The notes: generated by a model from the letters alone, not told the origin. A stretch of DNA of 64,000 bases from Streptomyces sp. H27-H1 (GCF_026627445.1 NZ_JAPNLJ010000028.1:41595-105594), one strand, 5' to 3'; shown: positions 41,087 to 51,799, counted from the stretch's first letter. Translations and numbers: made by a program.

Positions 41087-43678
41087 ATGTACCCCACGCG
41101 CACGACATCGACCACGGGCACCTTCGAGGTCCCTCCGTACCCGGCCCCCGGGGCGGCGGCCCCGGCCCCGACAGCGGCCGTCCCCCAGCGGACCGCGACG
41201 ACCGCGAGCACGCAGACGGAGGCGGAGCCGGCCACACCCGCGGCAGCCGGGCCCGTCTGGGCCGAGTCGGTGCAGGCCGAGCCCGTCTGGGCCGAGGCTG
41301 TCCGGGCCGAGCCCGTCAGTGCAGAGCCTGTTGGTGCCGAGACCGTCCGGGCCGAGACCGTCCGGGCCGAGCCCGTTCGTGCAGAGCCTGTTCGTGCCGA
41401 GGTCGATCGGGGCGCACCCGCGTCGGCCGAACACGTCCGGTCCGAGCCCGTGCCGGTTGAGGCCGGCCGGGCCGAGACCGAGTGGGGCGCACCCGTCCAG
41501 GCCGAGCCCGAGCAGGTCCTGCCGGTGCCGGCCGCACCCCTCCGGGCCGAGGCCGAGTGGGCCGCACCCGTGCCGGCCGCACCCGTGCCGGCCGCACCCG
41601 TCCAGGCCGAGCCCGACCGGGTCCTGCCGGTGCCGGCCGCACCCGTGGCGTTCACGGTGGCGCCGGTCGCCGCGGGGTGGGCCGGAGTCGGGGCCGCGTC
41701 CTCCGAGGGGGCGTCGGTCGCGGCGGTGCCGGTCGCGGCCTCCGCGCCCTCCCTGGTCGCGGCGGCCGCCACCGAGTGGGCCGCGCCGATCGGTTGGGCA
41801 CTGGCGCCGGAACCGTCCGGGCCCGTGCACGCCGAAGACGCGGACCGGCCGGCGGCGGGCACGCCCGGCGGGGGCCCGGAGGCGGGCGGGTTCGTCGCCG
41901 TTGGCACTATGGGCGCGGCGGCGCAGGCCACGGCCGAGACCCCGTACGAGCCCACGGGCCGGGCGGGGGAGGCCGCGCGCAGCGACGTACCGGCGGCGCG
42001 GTCCCAGGCCGAGCCGGGCGTGGACATCCCGCACCCCCAGGACGAGGCGGCCCATGCCGGTGCGGCCACGCTCCGCCTGCGCAACCTCGAGACCGAAACC
42101 GCCCGCCCGCACCCGCAGGACGAGGCATGGCCCCCGGCGGCCGCCCCCGCCCCGGGCGTCCACCGCGCCGCCGCGGCCCGCACGGCGCCCGGCGGCGCGT
42201 ACGCCGAGGCGGACCCGGCACCCCGGCACGCGGGTCCGCCCGCCGTACGGGACCTGCCCGAACAGGGCGGCTCGTCCGCCGAGGAGGGCCGCGCACCGCA
42301 GTCCACGGTCCCGGGTCCGGCCCCGGAGACCGAGTACGCGGATCCGTACCCCGTACGGGACCTGCCCGAGCCGGGAGACGCCGCTCCGGGCGACCCGGTC
42401 GGCGGGTGGGAGCCGACGTGGTCCGTACCCGCTCCGGGCGCCGCCGATGTCGGCGTACCGGGACCGCAGGGCGCAGGCGGCGAGTCCGCGCCCGAGGCCG
42501 GTGCCGGCGCCGTCGTGCCCGGGCCCGGCGTCGTCGAGGTCGTCGCGCGGGCCGTGGCGCGGATGGCGGAGGACGACACCCAGGACCTGCCCCGGGTCGC
42601 TCCGGCGCGCGGGGTCGCGGTGACCGAGGTGCCGGTGCACCTGCCGTTCCGGGGCGCCGCCCAGCCGCAGCAGCCACAGCGGCAGCACGAGCCGCAGCGG
42701 CCGCAGCGGCCGAGGGGTGTCACCCCGGCCAAGGCCCGGACCCACGCCGCGGCCCGGGCCACCCCCGGTCGCCGCGTACCCCGCGGAGACGACCGGCTCC
42801 ACGAGCACCGCGGCCCGGTACTGCCCGGCTGGATCGCCGTGACCGTCGGCGGGATCGCGCTGGCCGGCTGCGCGATCGTGCTCTGGCGGGCCGGGGCCGT
42901 CCCGGACTCCCTCGCGGTGGCGTTCGGCGCCGAGCCCCGCCCCTACCTCGGGCTGCAGGCACGGTTCTGGCCCCCGCTCGCCTTCCTCGGGATCGTCGCC
43001 CTCCTCGCCCTCGGCGGGCTGGGCCGGGGCCGGGCAGGCCACGCCTGGGTGCTCACCCTGTTCGGCCGCTACCGGGGCACCGTCCGCCGTTCCGGCCTGA
43101 CCTGGATCAGCCCCCTCCTGCTGCGCCGCCGGGTCGACGTCCGACTGCGGCACTGGCGCAGCGACCCGATGCCCGCCGTCGACTCCGGCGGCCTCGCCCT
43201 CCAGGTCGTCGTCCAGGTGGTCTGGCAGGTCAAGGACACCGCCCGCGCGACCCTGGCCGTGGCCGATCACGTCGACTACCTCGCCGAGCAGGTCGAATCG
43301 GCCATGGCCCGGGTGCTGTCCCAGCTCCCCGCCGACGCCTTCCACGAGGACGCCCCGACCCTGCGCGACGCCGAAGCCGTCGGTGACGCGCTGACCCGGA
43401 TGCTGGCGGCCGAGACCGAAGCGGTCGGAGTGGAGGTGTTCTCGGCGCAGCCCACGCGGATCGAGTACGCCCCCGAGGTCGCGGACGCCATGCGCCGGCG
43501 CCGGGTCGCGGCGATCGACGCCAAGCACCGGGACACCGTCCTGACCTCGGTCGTCGACGCGGTGGACGACACCGTCCACCGCCTCACCTCGCGCGGGCTC
43601 GTCGAGCTCGACGACTACGAGCGCAAGGCGCTGGTGAAGGACCTGACCGTCGCCTTCTACACGGGCCGAGCCGAGTAG
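41087..43678 (+). CDS. SPFH/band-7 domain membrane protein with long low-complexity N-terminus
   Basis: An 863-aa protein. The ATG at 41087 with GGAGG 5 nt upstream is preferred; an ATG at 41072 overlaps the previous stop. Residues about 50-200 are degenerate AEPV(R/W/S)AE repeats, followed by an Ala/Pro/Glu-rich region to about 560. Two membrane helices (about 585-660: WIAVTVGGIALAGCAIVLW and WPPLAFLGIVALLALGGLG) precede the SPFH domain, with VLTLFGRYRGTVRRSGLTWI, LQVVVQVVWQVKDTARATL and VADHVDYLAEQVESAMARVL. SPFH proteins scaffold membrane microdomains. The giant repeat-derived extension is the odd feature. A terminator follows at 43708-43748. Confidence 0.87.
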   Translation: MYPTRTTSTTGTFEVPPYPAPGAAAPAPTAAVPQRTATTASTQTEAEPATPAAAGPVWAESVQAEPVWAEAVRAEPVSAEPVGAETVRAETVRAEPVRAEPVRAEVDRGAPASAEHVRSEPVPVEAGRAETEWGAPVQAEPEQVLPVPAAPLRAEAEWAAPVPAAPVPAAPVQAEPDRVLPVPAAPVAFTVAPVAAGWAGVGAASSEGASVAAVPVAASAPSLVAAAATEWAAPIGWALAPEPSGPVHAEDADRPAAGTPGGGPEAGGFVAVGTMGAAAQATAETPYEPTGRAGEAARSDVPAARSQAEPGVDIPHPQDEAAHAGAATLRLRNLETETARPHPQDEAWPPAAAPAPGVHRAAAARTAPGGAYAEADPAPRHAGPPAVRDLPEQGGSSAEEGRAPQSTVPGPAPETEYADPYPVRDLPEPGDAAPGDPVGGWEPTWSVPAPGAADVGVPGPQGAGGESAPEAGAGAVVPGPGVVEVVARAVARMAEDDTQDLPRVAPARGVAVTEVPVHLPFRGAAQPQQPQRQHEPQRPQRPRGVTPAKARTHAAARATPGRRVPRGDDRLHEHRGPVLPGWIAVTVGGIALAGCAIVLWRAGAVPDSLAVAFGAEPRPYLGLQARFWPPLAFLGIVALLALGGLGRGRAGHAWVLTLFGRYRGTVRRSGLTWISPLLLRRRVDVRLRHWRSDPMPAVDSGGLALQVVVQVVWQVKDTARATLAVADHVDYLAEQVESAMARVLSQLPADAFHEDAPTLRDAEAVGDALTRMLAAETEAVGVEVFSAQPTRIEYAPEVADAMRRRRVAAIDAKHRDTVLTSVVDAVDDTVHRLTSRGLVELDDYERKALVKDLTVAFYTGRAE
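41270..41650. repeat. Degenerate coding repeat (GCCGAG-C-CGTC-GGGCC units)
   Basis: Short 15-18-bp units such as GTCCGGGCCGAGACC and GTGCCGGCCGCACCC recur some twenty times inside the SPFH gene, encoding VRAEP, VSAEP and VPAAP-type pentapeptides in frame. Confidence 0.75.
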
Positions 43679-43707
43679 CGCGCACCGACCGACGCGCAGG
43701 GCGGTGC

Positions 43708-43748
43708 AAGAACGGGTGGATCCGGGCTGGACCGGACCACCCGTTCTT
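43708..43748 (+). terminator. Terminator after the SPFH gene
   Basis: Perfect 12-base arms AAGAACGGGTGG (43708-43719) and CCACCCGTTCTT (43737-43748), 29 nt after the stop codon. Confidence 0.75.
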
Positions 43749-43791
43749 CCGTTGGTCTGGACATGGCCAACTCGCGTCAATACTGTGGGAC

Positions 43792-43806
43792 TTGGTCTAG
43801 ACCTAA
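43792..43806. promoter_or_regulatory. DasR-type operator (dre) upstream of the LPMO gene
   Basis: TTGGTCTAGACCTAA with a perfect 10-bp palindromic core GGTCTAGACC, 107 bp before the LPMO start. DasR, the N-acetylglucosamine-responsive GntR regulator of streptomycetes, binds this motif. A weaker GGTCTGGACA site lies at 43754-43763. Confidence 0.75.
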
Positions 43807-43912
43807 ACCACAGCTCGTGAACGGGCCGTGCCGCCGACACCGGTACGGCCCATCCCCACGCGTGCGCACGCTCTCTCCGGACATCCCCCCACGTTCAAGG
43901 AGCATCAGCATC

Positions 43913-44527
43913 ATGCGTTCCTTCCGCATGCCCAGAACCAAGCAGGCCGCCGCGACCGCCGTCGGCCTCGGAGTCGTCGCCGCCCTCGCGCTCGTCACGG
44001 CCCCCACCGCGAGCAGCCACGGCTACACCGACACCCCCATCAGCCGCCAGAAGCTCTGCGCCAACAAGACCGTCTCGGACTGCGGCCCCATCCAGTGGGA
44101 GCCCCAGAGCGTCGAGGGCCCCAAGGGCTTCCCGGCGGCCGGTCCCGCCGACGGCCGCATATGTTCGGCCAACCACACGGAGTTCGCCCAGCTCGACGAC
44201 CCGCGCGGCGGCGCCTGGCCGGCCACCCCGGTGACCAGCGGGCAGAGCTACAGCTTCCGCTGGCAGTTCACCGCGAACCACTCCACCACCGACTTCCGCT
44301 ACTACGTCACCAAGAACGGCTGGAACCCGAACAAGGCGCTCACCCGCGCCGACCTCGACCCGCAGCCCTTCCTCACGGTCGCCTACAACGGCGCCCGCCC
44401 CGCCATGACCACCGTCCACCAGGGCGCCATGCCGAGCGGCAAGACCGGCCGCCACCTGATCCTCGCCGTCTGGACGGTCAACGACACCCCGATGGCCTTC
44501 TACTCCTGCTCCGACGTCCAGTTCTGA
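43913..44527 (+). CDS. AA10 lytic polysaccharide monooxygenase (chitin-active type)
   Basis: Secreted copper enzyme that cleaves crystalline chitin or cellulose oxidatively, 204 aa. The signal peptide ends TASS-H, leaving His36 as the mature N-terminus that binds copper with the second His123 in TANHSTTDFRYYVT (histidine brace). Further family marks are GYTDTPISRQKLC, GPIQWEPQSVEGPKGFP and the C-terminal FYSCSDVQF. It is a single-domain form with no binding module. AAGGAG lies at 43898-43903. The DasR-type operator in front and the GH18 chitinase 5 kb away point to chitin. Confidence 0.95.
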   Translation: MRSFRMPRTKQAAATAVGLGVVAALALVTAPTASSHGYTDTPISRQKLCANKTVSDCGPIQWEPQSVEGPKGFPAAGPADGRICSANHTEFAQLDDPRGGAWPATPVTSGQSYSFRWQFTANHSTTDFRYYVTKNGWNPNKALTRADLDPQPFLTVAYNGARPAMTTVHQGAMPSGKTGRHLILAVWTVNDTPMAFYSCSDVQF

Positions 44528-44555
44528 CCACCGGCTCCCGGCGCGGCGTTCATTT

Positions 44556-44570
44556 CTGACGGGACGTCAG
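44556..44570. promoter_or_regulatory. Inverted repeat in front of the acyl-CoA ligase gene
   Basis: CTGACG (44556-44561) and CGTCAG (44565-44570) with a GGA centre, ending 15 nt before the start codon. It looks like a TetR-type operator; no TetR gene is adjacent. Confidence 0.5.
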
Positions 44571-44585
44571 CTATCCTCCGGCGGC

Positions 44586-46265
44586 ATGCGGACGACGACA
44601 CCCGAAACCGTCGCGGAGCTCATCGCGAGCCAATGGGGCGACCACCGGCCCGGTCTGAAGTACGCCGACGGCGTCCTCAGCCACCACCGGGTCGCCCGGG
44701 AGGCCGCGGCGCGCGCCGCGCTCCTCGTCGACCTGCTGCCGCCGGGGGCGGAACCCCACATCGGGGTGCTGCTCGACAACACCCCCGAGTTCCCGTTCTG
44801 GCTCGGCGCGGCGGCCCTCGCCGGGGCCGCCGTCGCCGGGATCAACCCCACCCGGCGCGGTCCCGAACTGGCCCGCGACATCCTGCACACCGACTGCCGG
44901 ATCCTGGTGACCGAGCGGACCCACCTGCCGCTCCTGCGCGGCCTCGACCTGCCCGGCGTACGGCTCCTGGTGGTGGACGAGGAGGGAGGGGAGTACGAGG
45001 CCCTGCTCGCCCGGTACGCCGGCGCGAAGCCCGGTGACGCCACCCTGGGCGCAGGCCCGGGCCCGGACTCCCGGCTGCTCCTCTACTTCACCTCCGGTTC
45101 CACCGGCGCCCCCAAGGCCGCCATCTGCACCCAGGGCCGCCTGGCCGCCGCCGGGGCCTCGCTCGCCCGGCACTTCTCCGTCACCCCGGACGACGTCCAC
45201 TACATCTGCATGCCCCTCTTCCACGGCAACGCCGTCATCGCCGACTGGCTCCCGGCCCTGGCGGGCGGGGCCGCCGTGGCGCTGCGACGGCGGTTTTCGG
45301 CCTCCGCGTTCCTGGACGACGTACGGGCCTACGAGGCGACGTACTTCACCTACGTCGGCCGGGCAGTCCAGTACGTCCTGGCCACCCCGCCCCGCCCCGA
45401 CGACCGCGCGCACACCCTGCGCCTCGGCTTCGGCACCGAGGCGGGCGCGGTCGACGCGGCGCGGTTCGCGGAGCGCTTCGGGGTCCGCCTCGTCGAGGGC
45501 TACGGGGCCACCGAGGGCGGCGCCTCCGTCCAGCGCACCCCCGACACCCCGCCGGGCGCCCTGGGCCGCGCGGGCGCCGACGGCGACCTGGCCGTCATCG
45601 ACCCGCAGACGGGCCTGGAGTGCCCGCCGGCCGTACTGGACGAGCGGGGCCGGCTCCTCAACGGCGCCGAGGCCATCGGTGAGCTGGTCAACAAGGGCCG
45701 CAGCCTCTTCGAGGGCTACTGGCGCAACCCCGACGCGGAAGCGGCCCGCACCCGCGACGGCTGGTACTGGACCGGGGACCTCTTCTTCCGCGACCCCGAC
45801 GGCTTCCTCTACTTCGCCGGCCGCACCGACGACCGGCTGCGCGTCGACAGCGAGAACCTGGCCGCCGCGGTGATCGAGAACATCCTGGCCCGCTGGACGC
45901 GGGCGGCCGCCGTGGCCGTGTACGCCGTACCGGACGAGGTGGCGGGCGACCAGGTCATGGCCGCCGTGGCCCTGCACGAAGGTGCCGTGTTCTCCCCGCA
46001 GGGTTTCGCGGCCTTCCTCGCCGCCCAGCCCGACCTCGGCACGAAGATGGCCCCGCGCTACGTGCGCATCGTCAAGGCCATGCCGACCACGGCGACCAAC
46101 AAGGTCCACCGGGTCTCCCTGCGCGGCGAGGCCTTCCACACCTGCGACCCGGTCTGGTGGCGCCCGGCGGGCGAGGAGGCGTACCGGAGGCTGGAGCCGG
46201 CGGACCTGACAGCCCTCCTGGCCTCCTACGAGGCCCAGGGGCGGGCCGGTCTGGTGGGGCGCTGA
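44586..46265 (+). CDS. Acyl-CoA synthetase (FadD-type, AMP-forming)
   Basis: Activates a carboxylic acid to its CoA thioester through an acyl-adenylate, 559 aa. The ATP loop is YFTSGSTGAPKAAICTQGR, the adenine motif is VEGYGATEGG, the hinge is YWTGDLFFRDPDGFLYFAGR, and the catalytic lysine is in TTATNKVHRVSL. The FadD17-like pattern (short N-terminus, IGVLLDNTPEFPFWLGAAAL) suggests a medium or long chain fatty acid or sterol side-chain substrate. A CTGACG-N3-CGTCAG repeat 15 nt upstream suggests repression by an unlinked TetR protein. It is a single-gene unit followed by tRNA-Lys copy 2. Confidence 0.92.
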   Translation: MRTTTPETVAELIASQWGDHRPGLKYADGVLSHHRVAREAAARAALLVDLLPPGAEPHIGVLLDNTPEFPFWLGAAALAGAAVAGINPTRRGPELARDILHTDCRILVTERTHLPLLRGLDLPGVRLLVVDEEGGEYEALLARYAGAKPGDATLGAGPGPDSRLLLYFTSGSTGAPKAAICTQGRLAAAGASLARHFSVTPDDVHYICMPLFHGNAVIADWLPALAGGAAVALRRRFSASAFLDDVRAYEATYFTYVGRAVQYVLATPPRPDDRAHTLRLGFGTEAGAVDAARFAERFGVRLVEGYGATEGGASVQRTPDTPPGALGRAGADGDLAVIDPQTGLECPPAVLDERGRLLNGAEAIGELVNKGRSLFEGYWRNPDAEAARTRDGWYWTGDLFFRDPDGFLYFAGRTDDRLRVDSENLAAAVIENILARWTRAAAVAVYAVPDEVAGDQVMAAVALHEGAVFSPQGFAAFLAAQPDLGTKMAPRYVRIVKAMPTTATNKVHRVSLRGEAFHTCDPVWWRPAGEEAYRRLEPADLTALLASYEAQGRAGLVGR

Positions 46266-46328
46266 GGGCGGCTCCGGAATCGGTTTTGAGCACTCCGGGG
46301 GAGCGGGTAGTATTTTCTCTGTCAGCAG

Positions 46329-46402
46329 GCGCCGCTAGCTCAGTTGGTTAGAGCAGCTGACTCTTAATCAGCGGGTCCGGGGTTCGAGTCCCTGGCGGCG
46401 CA
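46329..46402 (+). tRNA. tRNA-Lys (anticodon CTT), copy 2
   Basis: Identical 74-nt gene in plus orientation, with promoter-like TTGAGC and TAGTAT elements about 20-45 nt upstream. CCA is not encoded. Confidence 0.97.
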
Positions 46403-46503
46403 CCTGTCCTTCGGGCGGTTTCCGGTTCACCGGGGACCGCCCGAAGTGTTTTCCGGGCCGGGCCGGCCCCCACCGACCGGGCCCCCACCGACCGCCACCC
46501 GCC

Positions 46504-47262
46504 TCAGAGGGCGAGCGACAGCAGCAGTGGCGCGGCCTTCCGGTTCAGTACGTCGGCCGCGGCCCGCAACCGGTGGGCGTGCTCGACGGGCAGGGACAGG
46601 GCGAGGCAGCCCACCGAGGCTCCCGCGGTGATCGGGACGGCCGCGCAGACCGTGCCCACCGCGTACTCCTGGAGGTCGAGCATGGGCACCGTGGCCGGCT
46701 GGCTGTCCAGCTTCGAGAAGAGGATCCGCTCGTTCACGATGGTCTTCGACGTCAGCCGGGCGATCTTGTGCCGGGACAGGTGGTCGCGCCGGCCGTTCTG
46801 GTCGAGCTGGGTCAGCAGGCACTTGCCCACCGCGCTGGCGTGCGCCGCCGAGCGGAAATCGACCCACTCGTGGACCTTGGGGGTGCGCGGACTGTCCGCG
46901 AACTGGGTGATGCGGACCTCGCCGTCCACGTACCGGCTTATGTAGACCGCCGCGCCGACCGAGTCCCGCAGCCGGTCCAGGGTGTCCTGGAGCTTGTCCT
47001 GCAGCGCCTGCTGGCGGTCGACCCCGGAGCCGAGGAGGACGAGGGAGTCCCCTATGGCGTAGGCGCCGTCGGACACCTGCAGTACGTACCCCTCCCGGCG
47101 CAGCATGAGAAGCATGGGGGCGAGATGGACCGCGGGCAGGCCGGTCTCACGCGCGATCTGTATGTCGGTCACGCCGCCGCTATGGCGGGCGACCGTTTCG
47201 AGTACGCGCAGGGCGTACTGCACCGAGTGGAACGGCGCGGTCGGCTCGGGCTTCAGCGCCAC
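46504..47262 (-). CDS. IclR family transcriptional regulator
   Basis: A 252-aa regulator from a GTG at 47262. The N-terminal winged helix is SVQYALRVLETVARHSGGVT, DIQIARETGLPAVHLAPMLL and MLRREGYVLQVSDGAYAIG. The effector domain (about 80-245) shows the IclR pattern SAAHASAVGKCLL, EYAVGTVCAAVPIT and GASVGCLALSLPVEH. It faces the tRNA-Lys gene and is divergent from a flavin-dependent oxidoreductase across 238 bp; it may control that gene, but no clear operator is seen. Confidence 0.9.
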   Translation of the reverse strand: MALKPEPTAPFHSVQYALRVLETVARHSGGVTDIQIARETGLPAVHLAPMLLMLRREGYVLQVSDGAYAIGDSLVLLGSGVDRQQALQDKLQDTLDRLRDSVGAAVYISRYVDGEVRITQFADSPRTPKVHEWVDFRSAAHASAVGKCLLTQLDQNGRRDHLSRHKIARLTSKTIVNERILFSKLDSQPATVPMLDLQEYAVGTVCAAVPITAGASVGCLALSLPVEHAHRLRAAADVLNRKAAPLLLSLAL

Positions 47263-47500
47263 GGTTTCCCCCTAGCAGGTTGTTACCGCTTGCTCTCACA
47301 CGATAGCCACGAAGGGGCCCTTGTGGAGCGCCTGTTGAGGAGATTGATGGCTCAATTACATCGCTCTGCCTGGATCTACTCCTGTGGCATATGCCAAGGT
47401 CATGAGCCGTGTCCGAGAGTGCCGGGAATGCCCGGACCGGCCGCGCGGTTTGGTTTCTTCGTACGCACGGGACGGACGGACGAGCGGAGCGGGAGAGACG

Positions 47501-48667
47501 ATGAGTGAGCCCAGAGGCGTGGGGGACGCGGGGCGGCAGGGGAGCAAGGGCTCCGGCGGCGGACCGGGATCCGGATCCGGATCCGGATCCGATGGTGGCG
47601 GCGGCGGAATCCACGGGACGGCCCTCGGCCGGGCGCCGGTACCGCTCTCGGTGCTCGACCTCGTCACCGTCGGCGCCGGCAGTACCGCCCACGCCTCGCT
47701 GCGCACCAGCGTCGACATCGCCCGGCTCGCCGAGACCCGCGGCTACCACCGCCACTGGGTCGCCGAACACCACTCCATGCCCGGAGTCGCCAGCTCCTCC
47801 CCGGCCGTGATCCTGGCCCACCTGGCGGCCCACACCTCCCGGATCCGGCTCGGCTCGGGCGGGGTCATGCTGCCCAACCACGCCCCGCTCGCCGTGGCCG
47901 AGCAGTTCGGCACCCTGGAGGCCCTGGCCCCGGGCCGCATCGACCTCGGCCTCGGCCGCGCGCCCGGCACCGACGGGAACACGGCCGCGGCCCTGCGCGG
48001 GCCCGGCCGCCGCGACGAGGCCGTGGACGAATTCCCCCGGCAGCTCGCGGAGCTGATCCGCTTCCTCGACGACGACTTCCCCGACGGGCACCCGTACGCC
48101 CGCGTACACGCGGTGCCGGGTCCCGTGCAGGGTCCCGCCGGGCGGCCGCCGGTGTGGCTGCTCGGCTCCTCCGGCTTCAGCGCCCGGCTGGCCGGCGGAC
48201 TCGGGCTGCCCTTCGCCTACGCGCACCACTTCTCCCCGGCCGGGACCGTGCCCGCCCTCGACCTCTACCGCCAGTCGTTCCGCCCCTCGGCCGTCCTGGA
48301 CGCCCCCTACGCCGTCATCGGCGTCGCGGCCCTCGCCGCCGACACGGCCGGGGAGGCCCGCGCGCAGGTGCTGACCGGCGCCCTGTCCATGCTCCGGCTG
48401 CGCAGCGGGCGCCCGGGCCTGGTCCCGACGCCCGAGGAGGCGGCCGCGTACCCGTACACGCCGCTGGAGCGGGAGTTCGTCGACGACCGGCTCGCGAGCG
48501 TGGTCCACGGCACCCCCGACGAGGTGCGTGCGGGCCTCGACGACCTGGCGAAGCTGACGGGCGCGGACGAGCTGATGCTGACCGCCAACGCCCACTCCGG
48601 GGAGGCCCGGTTGCGCTCGTACGGGCTCGTCGCGGATGCGTACGGGATGCCGGACACCGAGGGCTGA
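47501..48667 (+). CDS. LLM-class flavin-dependent oxidoreductase
   Basis: Luciferase-like monooxygenase of 388 aa. The ATG at 47501 has GGGAGAG upstream; the extension to 47384 is non-conserved. A Gly/Ser linker (coding repeats of GGATCC at about 47568-47590) precedes the TIM barrel: VPLSVLDLVTVGAGSTAHAS, YHRHWVAEHHSMPGVASSSP, RIRLGSGGVMLPNHAPLAVA and GRIDLGLGRAPGTD. The VAEHH motif and overall length fit the MsnO8-type group. It uses reduced flavin on an unknown small substrate. Confidence 0.92.
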   Translation: MSEPRGVGDAGRQGSKGSGGGPGSGSGSGSDGGGGGIHGTALGRAPVPLSVLDLVTVGAGSTAHASLRTSVDIARLAETRGYHRHWVAEHHSMPGVASSSPAVILAHLAAHTSRIRLGSGGVMLPNHAPLAVAEQFGTLEALAPGRIDLGLGRAPGTDGNTAAALRGPGRRDEAVDEFPRQLAELIRFLDDDFPDGHPYARVHAVPGPVQGPAGRPPVWLLGSSGFSARLAGGLGLPFAYAHHFSPAGTVPALDLYRQSFRPSAVLDAPYAVIGVAALAADTAGEARAQVLTGALSMLRLRSGRPGLVPTPEEAAAYPYTPLEREFVDDRLASVVHGTPDEVRAGLDDLAKLTGADELMLTANAHSGEARLRSYGLVADAYGMPDTEG

Positions 48668-48830
48668 ACCGGCCGGCGGGGCTGCTCGGGCCGACATCCG
48701 GAGTTTGGCTGGTTTGTTGCCAAAACCTTGCCGAAGCATGAATGAAGCCAGCCTTAAATCGCTCGTCACCCTGGGTGGCGGGCGATTTTTGGTATGCCCT
48801 CAAGTCCCTGACGTGGGGTTCTGGGTGGTG

Positions 48831-48862
48831 AGTGGTCTAGTCCTTCTTTGGTCCAAACCATT
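48831..48862. promoter_or_regulatory. DasR-type operators upstream of the chitinase gene
   Basis: AGTGGTCTAGTCCTT at 48831-48845 matches the dre consensus; a second, related TGGTCCAAACCA lies at 48849-48860. This resembles the paired 12-bp repeats known in Streptomyces chitinase promoters. Confidence 0.7.
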
Positions 48863-48941
48863 GACTCGGGCCTGGAGTGATCGCTATCACTACTCCCACC
48901 TGAAGTCTTGCCTTCCCCTCCCAGCCCCCCGGAGGCAGTTC

Positions 48942-50633
<1,692 letters not shown>

Positions 50634-50938
50634 TTTCCCCCCACCCCGCGCCGAGCGCCGACAGCCCCCGCCCTCTTCGGAGGTCGGGGGCTGTCGTGTC
50701 GCACGGGGGAGGGATTCCCTGTACCGGAGCCGTCCGACCAGCGCGGACAGGGCGCCGAGAGCTCCTCGCCCGTATTCGCCGGCTCGGATCGGCCGCTACA
50801 ATTCCGGCCATCGGAAGGGGGGATCCGACTCTTCAGTCGCGCCATCGTGTGGCTTGCGCGGTCTATCCCGCCTCCGTGCCGGACACCCGGCATCGCACAC
50901 ATCCGCGGGCCGGCCCGCGCAGCACTGAAGGAACAAGA
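50634..50938. other. 305-bp gap: chitinase terminator and promoter of the poly-gamma-glutamate hydrolase gene
   Basis: Apart from the hairpin at 50659-50696 I see no gene or repeat here. The segment around 50780-50840 is less GC-rich and probably carries the promoter of the next gene. Confidence 0.5.
50659..50696 (+). terminator. Strong terminator after the chitinase gene
   Basis: Perfect 12-base arms CGACAGCCCCCG (50659-50670) and CGGGGGCTGTCG (50685-50696) enclose a nested CTC-TTCG-GAG hairpin with a stable UUCG tetraloop. Confidence 0.85.
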
Positions 50939-51799
50939 ATGTCCCAGCCCCACGCCAGTCGCAGGACCGTCCTCGCCTCCCTCGTGGCCGCCGCCGCGGG
51001 TGGCCCGCTCCTGACCGGCCTCGCCGCAGGCCCGGCCGCCGCTGCCGGCGGTGACATCTACACCGCGAACTCGGACCTGTACACGAAGGCGATCGAGGGC
51101 CAGGACTTCGCCCGCCGGTTCAAGCGGCACGAGGCCTTCGACAACGACAAGGCCACCACCCCGTCTCCCCGTCTGAGCAGCGTGCTGGCCATCCACGGCG
51201 GCGGCATCGAGATGGGTACGTCCGAGCTCTGCCTGGGCATAGCCGGTTACCTGCCCGACACCCTCGCCCCCGTCACGGCGGGCGCTCCGGTGTACGACTA
51301 CTGGATGCTCGAAGGCATGCGCTCCTCGGGAAACACCGACTTGCACGTCACGGCATCGCACTGCGACGACACGGTCGCGCGGTCCATGGCCGCGGGCAGC
51401 GCCAACGTCCTCAGCCTGCACGGCTGCACCGCGGCCCAGGCCGGCGCGCCCGCGGGTCAGCCCAAGGCGGTCGTGGTAGGCGGTCTCAACGCCCGTTTCC
51501 GCCAGCTGCTGTCCACGAAGCTGACCGCCGCCGGCTTCCAGGTGCTCGGCGGCAACCCGGAGGACCTCAACGGCGACCTGCCGGAGAACATCTGCAACCG
51601 CACTCTGACGGGCGAAGGCGGCGGCCAGTTGGAGATCACCACCGAACTCCGGCAGAGCCTGTTCGGCAACTTCAGCGGTGCGGGCAACCGCGCGGCCACC
51701 ACCAACGCGGAGTTCTGGAAGTTCGTCGATGCCTGCCGCGACGCCATTGCGGCGATGGAGGCCGAACAGCTGGCCCGCAAGAGCCTCTTCGCCTACTGA
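50939..51799 (+). CDS. Secreted poly-gamma-glutamate hydrolase family protein (PghP/YjqB-like)
   Basis: Predicted zinc peptidase of the PghP family, which cuts poly-gamma-glutamate, 286 aa. A twin-arginine-type signal (SRRTVLASLVAAAAGG) suggests export by Tat. The zinc-site block is VLAIHGGGIEMGTSELCLGI, followed by DLHVTASHCDD and VLSLHGCTAAQ, the histidine pattern of the family. Relatives are found in phages and in bacteria without capsules, where the substrate is uncertain. The longer reading frame from 50600 is not supported. AAGGAAC precedes the ATG. Confidence 0.88.
   Translation: MSQPHASRRTVLASLVAAAAGGPLLTGLAAGPAAAAGGDIYTANSDLYTKAIEGQDFARRFKRHEAFDNDKATTPSPRLSSVLAIHGGGIEMGTSELCLGIAGYLPDTLAPVTAGAPVYDYWMLEGMRSSGNTDLHVTASHCDDTVARSMAAGSANVLSLHGCTAAQAGAPAGQPKAVVVGGLNARFRQLLSTKLTAAGFQVLGGNPEDLNGDLPENICNRTLTGEGGGQLEITTELRQSLFGNFSGAGNRAATTNAEFWKFVDACRDAIAAMEAEQLARKSLFAY

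Noticed and set aside
41036..43840. Minus-strand open frame of 934 residues
   Set aside because: It is antisense to the SPFH gene and consists of Gly/Arg/Asp-rich low-complexity text produced by the coding repeats.
47568..47590. Repeated GGATCC sequence as a cloning scar or regulatory site
   Set aside because: It is in frame and encodes a Gly-Ser linker within the oxidoreductase N-terminus, a normal low-complexity feature.
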